Part shown: one piece after another, positions 22,901-34,177 of the stretch
Layout: each line of letters opens with the position of its first letter
Position numbering within the stretch: the stretch's first letter is position 1
From: Klebsormidium nitens
Taxonomy: Eukaryota; Streptophyta; Klebsormidiophyceae; Klebsormidiales; Klebsormidiaceae
Reading direction: 5' to 3'
Length of the DNA: 64,000 bases
Assembly: GCA_000708835.1 (NCBI GenBank)
Contig: DF237197.1
Span: forward strand, 1-64,000
Notes under the pieces: generated by a model
Seen by the model: the letters and a program-made list of their open reading frames with translations, nothing else
Database searches by the model: none
Told to the model about the DNA's origin: nothing
Program-made: the position numbers and the translations under genes

Positions 22901-25287
22901 CTGATTGATCAACGCCTTACCACTTTCATACGCGCAACCGAGCGGACTGCGCACTTTTCTCCGGCAATTGGTTGGCTGTTGAGCACAGCATGTATCACAT
23001 CCATTCTGGCCTCACCACTTCAGCAACCGACACTGAACAGAACGCAAGTTGCACGTTACAGAAAGGTTGACATTTGCTGACGTGTCTCCCCGTGTGCGCG
23101 CGCAGAACCCTTCTTCTGGCCCGCTCCGCGCGAGGCGGCCGCGTTCCGGACGTTGCCCAACCATCCCAGCGAGGCGCGCACGGAAGGTCAGGGATTGCTG
23201 TTTACCCTTTTGCAGTTGTAGCCCGATTCATCCACCGTAAAAAACTTTAAGATTTTGCACCTGCTGTCAGCCATAATCTGGCGGTTGCAAAAAGGAAAAG
23301 CCAGTGCACTCGTGGAAAAGCCACGTGAGGCAGAGATCATGAAACCTCTGCGGACTTCCTACCCACGATTCTCAAGCAGAGGACCCAAACCAGGTGTTTC
23401 GCTAACCCTGCTCAAAATAACTCCGATAACTCGACACTAATTTTTCCTGACCATACAGAACTAAATCAGCCGTGGGAAGAACCCCTGACCGCGACCCTGA
23501 GCCGGGAGGGCGACCCCGACTCGCTGCCCTTCCAGACCGTGGTCGCCCCCGCGAACGGCGCCCTGTTCGAGCGCGACGGCTCTTTCTTCACGTCCGTCTT
23601 TACGGCCGCGGACTCGCTCGCCAAGGTGAGCGTTCTTTCGCCGCTTTGCTTTTTGCTTTTTATCTTGTTAACGTCTCGGTAACTTACTCTGCTTCTTATC
23701 CTAGAATGATCTCAGTAGCTTGCTCTGAGTTCCTATCCTAGAGTAATCTCAGTGACTTGCTTATGATCCTATTCTTGAAGAGCTCTCAGTGAAGATGAAT
23801 CGGTGATATCAAGGAGCCCTCACAGTTGCTGTACAAAGTACAACCAGTCTGAAAACGTCAGATTCTTGAGGTGAACTGGATGGTTTTCCCTGAAATGCAA
23901 TCTTTCCATCGAAGCTGCATGGCAACATACAGTGACGCGTAGACGAAACGCCTTTCACCCAAAAATCTTCAATCCAAACCAGCTCGAGCCCTTTTGCAGA
24001 AGAAGACCATTGGCCGGGACGACAGCAACCCCTCCGGTCCTCGCTTCGACACCGTAACTCCGCTGCGGAAAACCGTGGGTCAACTAGACAAACTGTCGGG
24101 CCTGCTGCGCGACCCGCCGCGGAAACCGGGCCTCACGTGAGCCAACGCCCGCTATTGTGCGGACTCGCTAAAATGCAATTTCTCAAACTGGGTTTGATTT
24201 TGCTCATGTGCTACACAAATTCTGGTTGCAGGGGACTGGAGGGCAGCGAGTCGCTGACCCTTTTGTAGGGCTCAAGTCGGCCGGCTAGCTTAGCGTGCAA
24301 TAAGCCCGCGATTACTGTAACATGTTCCAGCAACTGAATCTGACTCTGAGACTCGACCAGTATGGGTCGGATCCTGAAACCCACATTCGAGACCGATTCC
24401 AAATCCCAAGCTTTAGGATGATATACTGTAAAGAAGGCTACTCGACCGACATTGAAAATCTTCAGAAGCTCGTACGACATCTGTGAGCTTGCAGCATCGG
24501 CGCAGAATCGGGGCAGACGGGGCACCAAAATCCGCTGTCCTCAGCAAGTGTCTTTTCCATCTTTTTTTATCAGCGGTCGATCAAGTGCCTCGCCTCTTCT
24601 TAACCGTTGATTTCTGCCTTCCAGCGGGCGCGCGCGCTTGGATGCTTGCCCCGTGTCCGCTCTGAGCGCAGAACCGTACGTGGAAGGCGCCCAAGAGACG
24701 GCCAAGGTTGACCCGGCACCCTTTACAAGCAAGAACGTGGACTTCAGGTACGCACCAAGCCGCGGACTAGAAACCACTCCAGCAACCACAATCTTTCCGT
24801 CTTTCTCCTTTGGAGCCTTCAATTTCCAGCCAATGATTCCTCCTCTCCGTTGCGCGTTGACCGCGCAGGTAGAAATAGCTTCTCCGAGTTTGACGTCAGT
24901 GTTTAGAAGCAAAATCGGGCTAGTACTTGACGTGAGAACGGCCGGGCAGCCAAGCCAAAAGGAAACATGCAGCCCCCGTGCTTGTGCTGAAGCCGCGTAG
25001 GCCAGGGTCTCTTGTGACACGTATGAAGCTGACAAAGCGTCTTCATGAAAGACCTGACAATTGAAAAGAGCCGCCAAATCTAAAAAGGACAAGTCGCTTT
25101 TGGCAGGCGCCACATTTCCCCGCCCAGGAGTACGGTCGCGAAGCGCGCGATCACCGAGGTGACCGCATCGGAGAAGGCGGCAAACCCCGCGTTCCAGCAA
25201 AGCGCCCTTAGAGAGCCCATCCAGCACCAGTCTGTCTTTAAGGTGACGAGCTGGTACGGGAAACCAGCCGCCCAAGAACATGCATGA
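13973..25287 (+). CDS. CFAP92: CFAP92-like (DUF4550/KIAA1257 family) ciliary protein, 18 exons
   Basis: Exons: 13973-14143, 14564-14635, 14865-15444, 16439-16552, 17093-17217, 17626-17856, 18283-18420, 19217-19348, 19738-19917, 20652-20759, 21179-21333, 21761-21923, 22415-22553, 23106-23186, 23459-23625, 24000-24136, 24625-24747, 25107-25287. All phases agree; product 998 aa. The family block spans exons 5-9: LEVRILDR, GVARLSLSEL, RPFGRIVVRL, then DVITGLQ joined to VIDGEIRLLLLEGL and GFRERLYG, the signature I associate with CFAP92/FAP92. Exon 10 continues with PFKLRASLAHI, and later exons with short W-P and N-H-P motifs. Exon 3 contains a ~100-aa Gly/Ser/Lys-rich insertion. Family members are axonemal or ciliary proteins of unknown biochemical role, so flagellated cells are implied. 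The exon 8 donor is GC rather than GT. The family name comes from recalled motifs, not a search. Confidence 0.8.
14238..14290. repeat. Intronic hairpin, 21-bp arms with one mismatch
   Basis: CTGTGGCGAACTTTGGGTCC(T) at 14238-14258 pairs with 14270-14290 around an 11-base loop, with a single mismatch. It lies in CFAP92 intron 1. It could be the remnant of a small foldback element or a small-RNA precursor; no flanking evidence decides. Confidence 0.85.
15527..15558 (+). repeat. (CCGT)n microsatellite
   Basis: About seven tandem GTCC/CCGT units lie in CFAP92 intron 3, roughly 80 bases after the exon 3 donor. Confidence 0.85.
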
Positions 25288-26180
25288 CTGAGGGACTTAG
25301 CCAATGGCCGTCCAGCAGTGTAAAGAAGTGGCAGTAATCGAGTCGCCATCTAGCGATAAAAACAAGTGGCAGCGGCCAGACTTGTTTTTGAATGAGTTCG
25401 GTTTTCATGAACGGACTGTACTCGGCTGTAGCGCCGGAGCGTCATGTAAATGCAGTTACTAGCGAATGCAGAGCTAGTGACTGATGAAAACTAAACTCAT
25501 GATGCTCGATGAGGTACTATTGTATGCGTGTCTTGCATTGACACTCGTAAGCTCACCATGAGCTTGCACAGGGACGCATTCGCAACCATAAACATGATTG
25601 GGCTGATCACACACCTTCCGTGTGTATATACTCAACATGGTTGGATTGAAATAGTGATATGAGAAGACACATGTTCCGCGCACATGCCCGAATTCGATGG
25701 CCGCTCCGGTCGCGAGACATGCACGAAAGCTGCATTATGATATCGGCCGCAATATGGCGCCGGATATGACATCGCGTTGCATGGTACGCGCGTATCATTG
25801 TACATTAATTAAGTGTGCGCCGCGCGGACGGTCGGATGTAACGTCGATATAAGCATGCATACCATGTGACATATATTCAATTGAGCACCAATACATCATG
25901 CAGTGGCGGCATTATATAGTGATTCCTTGCATGCATGTTCATATCACGTACGCTTGCCGACTAGAGCATGGGCCGCAATCATTTGAGCGCTGGGCCACAC
26001 TGCTTTGAGTTGGTCGAAATAGCGCATCCGTTACGGCCTTGCAATTGCACAAGTTGATCTCTGAATCCGTCGTTGCTCTTGTCACTATCAAACGAATGAA
26101 ATGAAAATCATGTTTCGCACGCACGACACCCACCTTGAGAGCAGGCCGGCCGACAAGAGCGATGTCGAGCAGATCAATCA
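25288..26180. other. Intergenic region between convergent CFAP92 and SLD5 genes
   Basis: AT-richer DNA with repeated GCATGC-type words and no supportable coding exon. It must contain the 3' ends of both convergent transcripts; I could not assign polyadenylation sites. Confidence 0.4.
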
Positions 26181-28561
26181 CTATACAAGCTCAACTTGAC
26201 CGTTTTCCAGGAATCCTCTAATCAATCTATATCTAATAATGAACAATTCTCCCTCTGTTATCGTTACAGGATTTTCATCCCCGCTGCAAGAAAGAATGTA
26301 AGTTTCAGACCAAACTTCGTAAGGCTTGCAATACAGTGAACAATATTGCCTGCAGTGAGTGTCGACCCAAACTTTGTAATGCTTGCAGTACAGAGAACAA
26401 CACTGTCTGCCCATGCGGAATGAACGGGCCATTAACGGATTCCTTGTTCGCTGCAACAGATTCATGTACGCAACCAAGGAATGAAGCGAAGCATATCATA
26501 CGAGGCAAGTACAAGAACCGTAAATCCTCTGCTCAGATGCTCTGCGGAGAGAGAGACTGCACTCACCGTTCGTCTAGCTCTATGAGGCCTAGGTGCTCTT
26601 TAGCTCGAGCGAAGACAAAGGTGTCCAAATCCGGCCTTGGTACTGCAACGCTCAGAAGGACGTGATGAGCGAAGTTGGCAAGGGCACGTTGACAGAGTTC
26701 AAGCATAAGATTTTATGGAGGCGCAGACAAGGTCAAAACATGCCACATTCGTGAAAAGGCAGACAGAACCTTTCGAAGCTGTTTTTGTGTCAATGCAGAG
26801 TCGGTGTATTGGTGAAACATCTGCTGCGTAGTCAGTATAAAGGCACAAACGGGCGAGCAACTTCTGTTTCGGAACCCAGAAAAGCAAGACGAGGTTGAGG
26901 GGGCCTTGATATAACCCCAGGATCTCAGGAGGCACCAAGATGGAGATTCTGTCCAGGCAAGCCAGCCGGCCGCCCCAGCAAGGCTGTAACCATGTAACCA
27001 TGAGGATGTACCGGCCGCAAACACTTCCTTAAGATAAGGCCACCATTCTGGCTTGAAAGTTCAAGGTACCGTTCACCTGGCAGTTCTGAAACCCTCATTG
27101 CGCAAAGCCAGCCACTTTAAAACCTTTCGGATGAAAGGAAAGACGCGAGAGGAAACGGATGAGAGCCCTTGTTGCAGATCTTACCCATGTCTGGTTCCTT
27201 TCCTTCTGATTCATATTGGTGTAGAAGCTTGTTGTACGTCGCCGGCAGCTCCGACAAGACCGCTCGATCCATGTACTGATCCAACATGTCGCAAAATCTG
27301 CCAGTTGCAGAAAATTTGCCCTTACGATCCAACCAACGCGTTTCCGAGTTTGTCAGCGGCAGGACAAGGATAGTGGCACGTTTTTCCGCCTTCGCGAACT
27401 TCACTGGGTACAGATACTTGAAGACAAACCCTGCAGAGGCTATTTTGTCGGTGCGCTGGAGGCATCAACCGTAGGTTCTACCTTGATACACAAGATGCTG
27501 ACTGCTTCCAGGTTTCATCAATGTTTGAGTTCATTGCTAAAAAGTCCAGAGAGTTGGCAATCAAGGAGCGTTCAGAAAATACGGAGCATATCATGCACGT
27601 CAAGCTTGGGAGCTAACTAAAAGAGAGGGCGTTGTTGGACTTACTTTTCAAGATAATTGAGTTCTTTTGGGGATAGCCGCTTCACTGAGTCTCCTCCTGC
27701 TATGTGAATGGCGTGTTTCTCAATCTGAACAGGGAGGGCACGACTTTGAAGAAGAGACCTTATCACTTCTTACTTTTTAAAGACCAACTTCCACTGGCAA
27801 TTGCTAAAACATGCAGGTTTCTGACAAGCGGGCCCAAGTGTTAGTCAAAGTGGACTGGAGGTATCTTAGGGGGAAAATGTGCAATCTTACACGGACACTC
27901 TGAGACCATTGACCTGCCACTACTTCAAAGGTTCTGATGACTGCCACATGATACGGTCACATTCCTCACCTTTTCTAATCGTGTCCGTAAATATGATCGC
28001 ATCAGGAACTTTATTCGGTCCACATCTAGCTTGTATAGGGTGACGATAGTCTCAAGGTTTGGGTCACTTTGAGAGTCCTGTATCAACTCTTCCTGCAAAA
28101 AGGGAAAAAAGTTCTCAGCGGGGCCATGTGTTAGAAAAGTCTTAACTATTGAAAGCAAAGAGCTGCCATCATCCACAGGATTTTCATTTGAGCAACATGG
28201 TCAGATTGCGCTCAGATCCTCGATTCTCAGAGCCCCAATTCTACAGAATTTGAGTGAGGTTTGTTGATCGCAGGAGCTAGACGAAATGTGGATCACTGAT
28301 CCCTGGATATCAGTCATGACAGAATTACCATCAAAGGACTTTGCCGTAAATCTCCAACGTACACCACCACCGAAGCAGCGCCCCTACCTGAAACTCCACT
28401 TGCTCTTTCACCCGCTCCAGCAACTCTTCCTGGTAGGGCAGGATCTCCGGCGCCGCCTTCTCATCTCTCCAAGCACGTTTCAGGAGCTCTCCGTCACTTG
28501 TGCTTGCGACATCAGCTTCATCATCCTGTTCTGACGGGCCCCCAAGATCAAAGTCGTCCAT
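26181..28561 (-). CDS. SLD5: GINS complex subunit SLD5, six exons
   Basis: Exons in transcript order are 28561-28388, 28092-27970, 27724-27645, 27297-27185, 26642-26567 and 26283-26181; phases agree and give 222 aa, the usual SLD5 length. The N-terminus is acidic (MDDFDLGG), followed by the A-domain helix ELLKRAWRDEKAAPEILP, then KLDVDRIKFLMRSYLRTRLE, the characteristic SLD5 helix. The B domain has PRPDLDTFVFARAKE and ends RYRLIRGFLENGQVELV, matching the C-terminal tail that packs in the complex. SLD5 joins PSF1-3 in GINS, which with CDC45 and MCM2-7 forms the replicative CMG helicase in the nucleus. The start lies 132 bases from the divergent ORF at 28694, so a shared promoter is likely. Confidence 0.93.
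26308..26410. repeat. 56-bp tandem duplication in SLD5 intron 5
   Basis: The block starting GACCAAACTTCGTAAGGCTT at 26308 recurs at 26364 with several substitutions. It lies 25 bases outside the acceptor of the last SLD5 exon. No exon sequence is included. Confidence 0.75.
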
Positions 28562-28693
28562 AGCACACCCTCCTCATGCAATTCTTGAAGGTAAGTCCAC
28601 TGTCAAAGTTTCAAAGTGAAAAGAGCTGCCGCTGCTAGCACGCCCAAGCGCTGCAGTTGCCAACCACAACTCTGACAAAGAGTATTTTTCCGA

Positions 28694-29779
28694 ATGAATA
28701 GGTCACGTAGAGAAAGAAAAAGTGCTTCTTTCCCACGACGCTTTTGCAATGCGGCCTTTTCGTCCAAGCCAGCAGCGCCTTCTGCGCTGCCACTGCCAGT
28801 GCCAGGGCAAAGGAGCCGGACTCAGGCTAGTCCGCGCGCCATGAAAATCCGTGGCCGGAATCAACCGGAATTGCGGAAGCGAAGGGAGGCCGGAACCCAA
28901 CGTCTTGGAATTTCAAATTTCCAATTGTGCAGATTGCAATGCCATTGCTGGCATCAGCTGCATTTACACCATTTTGTTGAACAGACTCCACAATCTGGAG
29001 TCTCCTCACATCTGCTGTCTTCTGCGTCTGTGCTCCCAGCTTGCCGCCGCCCGCAATCACGCCAACTGCTTGGATCGTTGTTCCATGATTCCCAGCCGTC
29101 AGTGAAAATGACATGGCGGACGTCATTGGGGGCAAGGGTTTTAGGGCCCTGTGAGAAGGCCCTCTTTCTTGAATTCTTTGAGCTCTGGTGGGACTCCAAT
29201 GACGGTTTTGAGCACATATGGTACCGCGTAGCTGCAAAACCATTCCTTTTGTTGACCAAAGCGCAGAAGCACTCTGTCGTTGAGGAGGTTCTCGTACACC
29301 TTCTCGGCCCTACAGAAACCTGCCCGGAGTTGACGGCCGCAAATGAGAGTTGTATATACTCCTGCTACTCATATATGCTTGATATGGAGTTGGAGATGAA
29401 GGCGGAAGTATATGGAGAAGGCATCCTTCAAGCACTTGAAGAGCGCGGCTGTACCATCAAAAAGACTGGAGCTGGAGCTGACAAGGTGGAGGACCTCTCT
29501 AATCCTGCTCAGAAAGGTAATCTAGAGCCAGACGAGGATGATGATGATGACGCCAACTGGCCGTACATGGGTTGCGAGGAGGAGTGGAAATGGGACTCGG
29601 CAATTGAGTTTTTGGCTGACTCTATCCTTTGGGACCGAGACTGGGTCCTACCTTTTGTCCAAGCAGACCCTGAATTGATGAGGTCCGTGGACATAGACCG
29701 AAACTATTTTAGGATGCCCCGAGCCAAAACAGGTGCAATAAAGCGGGTAGAAATGTACCTTGGTTCGTTGAGCCATTGA
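28694..29779 (+). CDS. Hypothetical protein, 361 aa, single exon
   Basis: A single uninterrupted frame of 362 codons begins at an ATG, unusually long for this window outside known exons. I do not recognise the family. The first ~140 residues are Arg/Ser/Pro-rich and low in order; residues ~140-361 look globular, with Trp- and acidic-rich segments (FLEFFELWWDSNDGFEHIWY, EEEWKWDSAIEFLADS) and an Asp run near residue 280 (PDEDDDDDANW). Translation could also begin at the internal Met of MTWRTSLG, leaving a ~220-aa protein. The gene runs head-to-head with SLD5. There is no signal peptide or membrane segment. A single-exon retrogene or a transposon-derived frame are alternatives. Confidence 0.45.
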   Translation: MNRSRRERKSASFPRRFCNAAFSSKPAAPSALPLPVPGQRSRTQASPRAMKIRGRNQPELRKRREAGTQRLGISNFQLCRLQCHCWHQLHLHHFVEQTPQSGVSSHLLSSASVLPACRRPQSRQLLGSLFHDSQPSVKMTWRTSLGARVLGPCEKALFLEFFELWWDSNDGFEHIWYRVAAKPFLLLTKAQKHSVVEEVLVHLLGPTETCPELTAANESCIYSCYSYMLDMELEMKAEVYGEGILQALEERGCTIKKTGAGADKVEDLSNPAQKGNLEPDEDDDDDANWPYMGCEEEWKWDSAIEFLADSILWDRDWVLPFVQADPELMRSVDIDRNYFRMPRAKTGAIKRVEMYLGSLSH

Positions 29780-30787
29780 ACAATGCAAAGTAGGGCAAAT
29801 CAGTCAAAGGACTATTGGGGCCGCTACTTCCTCATTCTGTAGATTTGAGGGACACCATTATGTTCATTGCACATCTTCCTCTTCGCATAACTCGACACGA
29901 TGGTGTTAGTTGCATAGACCATTTGTTTGGTGCATGATGCTCGTGTCTGGTAGAACACTGCCACTCGAGCCAAAATCACGCAGTTGATGTGCTTCATGTG
30001 ACCCTTCAAGGTTCCAGTTGCTATGAGCAGATGTATACTTGCTCCTTTGCGTACTTTGTTGAAGCCGACTTGATGGTTCAAAAGGTTGGATGAAAGATTG
30101 GAAACGGTTACTTTTGTTGAATGCGGATTCAGTGACAGCCATCATTACGCGGGCTTTATTTAAGGACTCTCCGTTGTGACTCAGACAGCATTTTTATGCA
30201 AGAGCATGATTGCAGAACACTGCAACACAGGTCCAGTCCAGTAACGCCGATTTTGGAGCGGCCAGCTGCCATGTGCATGTCCAAATGCACAAACTTGAAG
30301 GACGCCTTGGTATACTCATGCACGTTATAATGTGATCATAGTACTGGTATATGCAAGACCCTTAATTCTAGCTACAAGTTGCAATTATATTCTCATGGTG
30401 CCTTTGAATTAAACATATGCGCTGTAGTCGATCGCATGCACAAGAAAGCTCTATACGCACACGTACTTGAAATCCTCATGCAATTCTCATGTGCATCAGT
30501 GCTGCATGCAGCAGATTGCATGATCATGCATGCAAAATTCGATCTTCCGCGAGCTACTATGATCGGGCTTTCATGGCGCCTTTCAAGTTTGGATGGCACG
30601 TACATAAGCTGCAATGATCATGTATAAGACATGCATAGGTAAGCCGGTGCAGGTTTTGGGCAAGGCGCAGTTGCACGACCTGCCGGTTGCTACAGTGACT
30701 CACATTTCACCAGATATGGAACATAGGAGTTGTCGACACTATGCGTGCTGCATCAGTTCAAACTTTCCATGATCAACCGGCCATGTA
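29780..30787. other. Intergenic region between convergent genes
   Basis: AT-richer sequence with many CATGCA/TGCATG words around 30420-30560. Short frames on both strands are mutual shadows. No gene supported. Confidence 0.4.
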
Positions 30788-33420
30788 TCACTTCTTCGTC
30801 CTGGATAGCTCCTTCATCTCCTGCTTTATATCCTTTAGCTTCCTTAGCAACTCCCCTTTCCGCGGGTTCTCTGGTTGCCGCTCGACATCGCCAAGCATTC
30901 TCTTGACGAGACCCGCAAAGTAACCATCTTCTGACTGTAAAAGCGAGAGGTCTTCTTGGAAAATTGCATTTCTGCCGGAGGAGTTCTTCTCCCGGAGCAA
31001 CCTATTCAGCAACCGAATCTCAGGCCGTAGCGTCTTCTCTTTTTCAGCAAGAGCCACCTTGAGAGTACTCTCGAGCTGATTCACGACTTCAGCGTTGCCC
31101 TCCTTCTTCGCCTGTCAAAGAAAATTGACTTCCGTGAAAATGCATCGACAAAAGCGAAGAGCCGACAGTTGGAATGAATGTCGTGAAGGTCAATTGGACT
31201 TCACAGCATGATGCTGTAAACTCGAAGGCAGCGGAAGAAGTGAATTCTGAAAGAGACTCAAGACCCCAAACTTTCAATACGTTCGTCCGACAGTAGTCAT
31301 CAGTCGAAGCTCAGGGGGAGACTCTGTTTTGTCTTGTACGAGTGGCTCCACGAATGGGCGCAAGAGACACGATCACCGCACCAGTCAGACTCTACAGAGC
31401 CCCTCAACAATCCCCAAAAAGCGCCAAGAGTTTCAGAGTAATCAATGATTCTCGTCTTGGAAGGCGGGGGCAAGTACGACGTGATTTTGTTTGTACAGAG
31501 GATTAGGACTGCGCCTCCCCAAGGGTTCTTGGCAGGTGGACAACTGAAAGGCAAGCCTCCGACAATCGAGCAATCAGCCTTCGACAGGGCCCCAGGTCAG
31601 AATTATTCACACCGAGCCAGATCGCTAGCAACAATGGATCCGTTTCCCGGAGTCTGTCACAGCGATTGACTTGGATATCCCAACAATAATCAAAGCTTGT
31701 GTGCAATGAATCAAGCTCAAGCCGTGCATCGAGCAAGGGTTCGCCAGGCTCCAAACGGCCATACCATTCCTTAGCAGACCTGCCGACTTTCGACAACCAG
31801 CAAACGAAGCACCTTTTGCGTCTTTAGTTTCAAGACGTGAATGAAGAGCGAGCTGGTGAGGGAAATAATGAACAAGTAAAGGAGAAGAAAGCGCGAAAAA
31901 ATGAGCGGTGAGAAGTTTGGAACGTGACTTCAGACGAACGAAGGAATGCGTAAGAAGGACAGAGAGAAGGAGAGGGTCCGCACCAAGTCTAGGTATGTGG
32001 ACGCAATCATGAAGAACTCTTCGGAAAGAGCGTGCACGTTTTCACGCGCCGTGGCCTGAAGGTCCTTGGCCTGTAGCAGCTGCGCCAACAATTGTGTCGC
32101 TTCTAGTTGGTAGTTGCGGGCCTGCTTGATGGCCTCTGCACGAACCAGTCAAAGAGGCGAAGTGTCATCCATGAACGAGGTCAGTTTGAAACCGCGTAGG
32201 ATTCTTCAGGCTGGGCGTAATCAAAGGACGGCGATCAAACGTAGGTTGCTATATGAATGCCTCCTTTCAGCTGCCAATTCTTTCATGATTCCTTTGTGAA
32301 CGTTACTCTGGATGTAGAAGCTTCGTAATTAAGCACAGCTGACAGCAAACCTTTTCTTCCAAACAGGTGGTTGAAGATACGATCTATATCTCGCCCTTCT
32401 GAAACCGCTCCTAGGCCATCCGCCCCAAATTCCAGAATTCAACGATATTGCCACAGAAAAACGCAACCGTCGGTTAGACAAATATATGTCAAATTGAATG
32501 TCTAAAAGGGCGTCAATGGTTTCGAGTACCGTTCTTGCAAATGCTACAAGCTACAGCCAAATGATGGCTTTTCCAGAAAGCGTTGAGACTGTCCCTGACC
32601 TTGTTCTTTTGTTCCCCCACTCCGGTTCGACGATGGCTGTCCGAAGCCCTTGCCGCTGCCCGCTATTGGGGACGTCCGAGCCCTCCTCAACGGGGCCTGC
32701 CAAACGGGAGCCCCACGAACAAGCGAACCTGCAACAGTGATCTTATACTTTTGAACTGACAGTTTGGTGTTGGACACCAGCAAGTGGGGGCCAACGAGTG
32801 CTTGGGCGACTGGCAGAATCCATTGATTGGTTTACCCGGTTCGTTGACGACGAAATGTGGAGAAGTGTATGCTTGACTTGAATGTCAGAGAGAATTGGGA
32901 GCCGCTACGGGGTTCCAAAAGAGGATGTGAAGGACCCTGCTTGGGGCAACAGGTTTTACTCTGACAATTGAGCGACTACTGATTGGATAATGCTACGTTC
33001 CTTTTGAGAGGAGGTCTTGCAAACCCTCCCCACCCCAGCATTTGCAAGCGGCTAACCTTACGCAGCATTAAAACTTCCGCCTCTGCAAAGGATTGCAACC
33101 CTTGGAAATGCCAGTTGGTATTATGGGTTAGCCAAAAGTTTGTTCCTTAATTTGCAAAATAGGGACCGCCAAGTATGCCACCACTATGCAACCGTCAACA
33201 CTGCCACTAAAATTAGGAAACTTGGAGCTCTCCAAGAGTAGAAGGCGGGATGGGGCTTACTCTGCTCATAGAAGGAGCGGCCCAAGCTTGACCTTGGAAG
33301 CTGTGCTGTGCGCAGACACCTGTCCTGACCATTTATTGACCGGTCTGCATTCAAAGAAGCGCCTGCTGAGCCCCGGAGTTTGAGATGCAGTCCGCCCTGA
33401 CAACGTGCTGCGGCCTGCAT
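30788..33420 (-). CDS. Organelle-targeted helical protein of unknown function, four exons
   Basis: Exons in transcript order are 33420-33261, 32728-32600, 32135-31984 and 31111-30788; phases agree and give 254 aa. The N-terminal ~100 residues are basic, rich in Ala, Ser, Arg and Gly and almost free of acidic residues before ~85 (start MQAAARCQGG), like a plastid or mitochondrial transit peptide. The rest is predicted helical and charged: EAIKQARNYQLEATQLLAQL, KEKTLRPEIRLLNRLLREKN and a C-terminal KDIKQEMKELSRTKK coiled-coil-like end. I do not recognise the family. Splice acceptors are TTGCAG, GTGCAG and TGACAG. The gene is head-to-head with the SINE/KASH gene, 757 bases between start codons. 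Organelle targeting is inferred from composition only. Confidence 0.6.
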
Positions 33421-34177
33421 TGTTGAGATTTTGATTCAGCTGTATGAAGAATTGTAGACTGCACGAAATAAGCACGAGCTGAAATGGAGAATGGAGGCGA
33501 AATTTATATGTCATTGAATGCAAGTGTACCTACGGCGCAACTCCGGAGTCCTGCAGCCAGCTTGCTGATCTCAAACTAGACATCTGTGAATGCACGAAGC
33601 TATCCATTACCATGGAAGACTGTGTGACGGCAAAGGCGACGGTTTTCGATGCTGACTTGGACACTGTACTTTAACCGTCGAGTAGCCTCTGCCGTTCAAA
33701 CTTCCCCCATAATCGACGGCAACTTGGTGCCCTGCAAGACCTGATATTGGTCACAAGCAGTCCGTCACGAGCATTCAAACTGCATGCATTCGTGACGTGC
33801 AGGCACTCTCGAGCAAGCAGGGACCTCCGACGACGACTGCGCAATGTGCAACAGTGCATGCTGTGCAAATTGTGGTTCAAGAAATTACAGCTAGGCCGTT
33901 TCTCCTGTGGGATCGTGGTGTTCTTCGTTCAATCATCTCTCCTCCGTCCCTTCGGATCCTGCATGGGGTGCAGTCTTTGGGGGAAACGGGAATTGAGTTT
34001 GGAAGAAATTTTGGAGTGGCAATTGTGGTTCGCAGCTCACGCAATCAGACAGGAGCAAAAAGAAGACCGCTGCACACTGATGTCTCTTCAAAGAGCTGTT
34101 TACCTTGCAGCTCCACCTTTTGCTAGCCCTTTTGCAAGTAAGCATTAGAGCTGGTAAAATCGTAGGTGTCTGCCAAA
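33421..34177. other. Shared 5' region of two divergent genes
   Basis: This 757-base interval lies between the start codon of the minus-strand helical protein and that of the plus-strand SINE/KASH gene. It must hold both promoters and leaders. Frames at 33671-34208 are on both strands and show no exon features. Confidence 0.5.

Noticed and set aside
24541-25281. Minus-strand frame of 246 codons
   Set aside because: It spans real CFAP92 exons 17 and 18 on the opposite strand and is a shadow of their GC-rich codons.
31503-31796. Minus-strand 98-codon frame inside the helical-protein gene
   Set aside because: Flanking exons join in phase without it, and its composition is unlike the rest of the protein.
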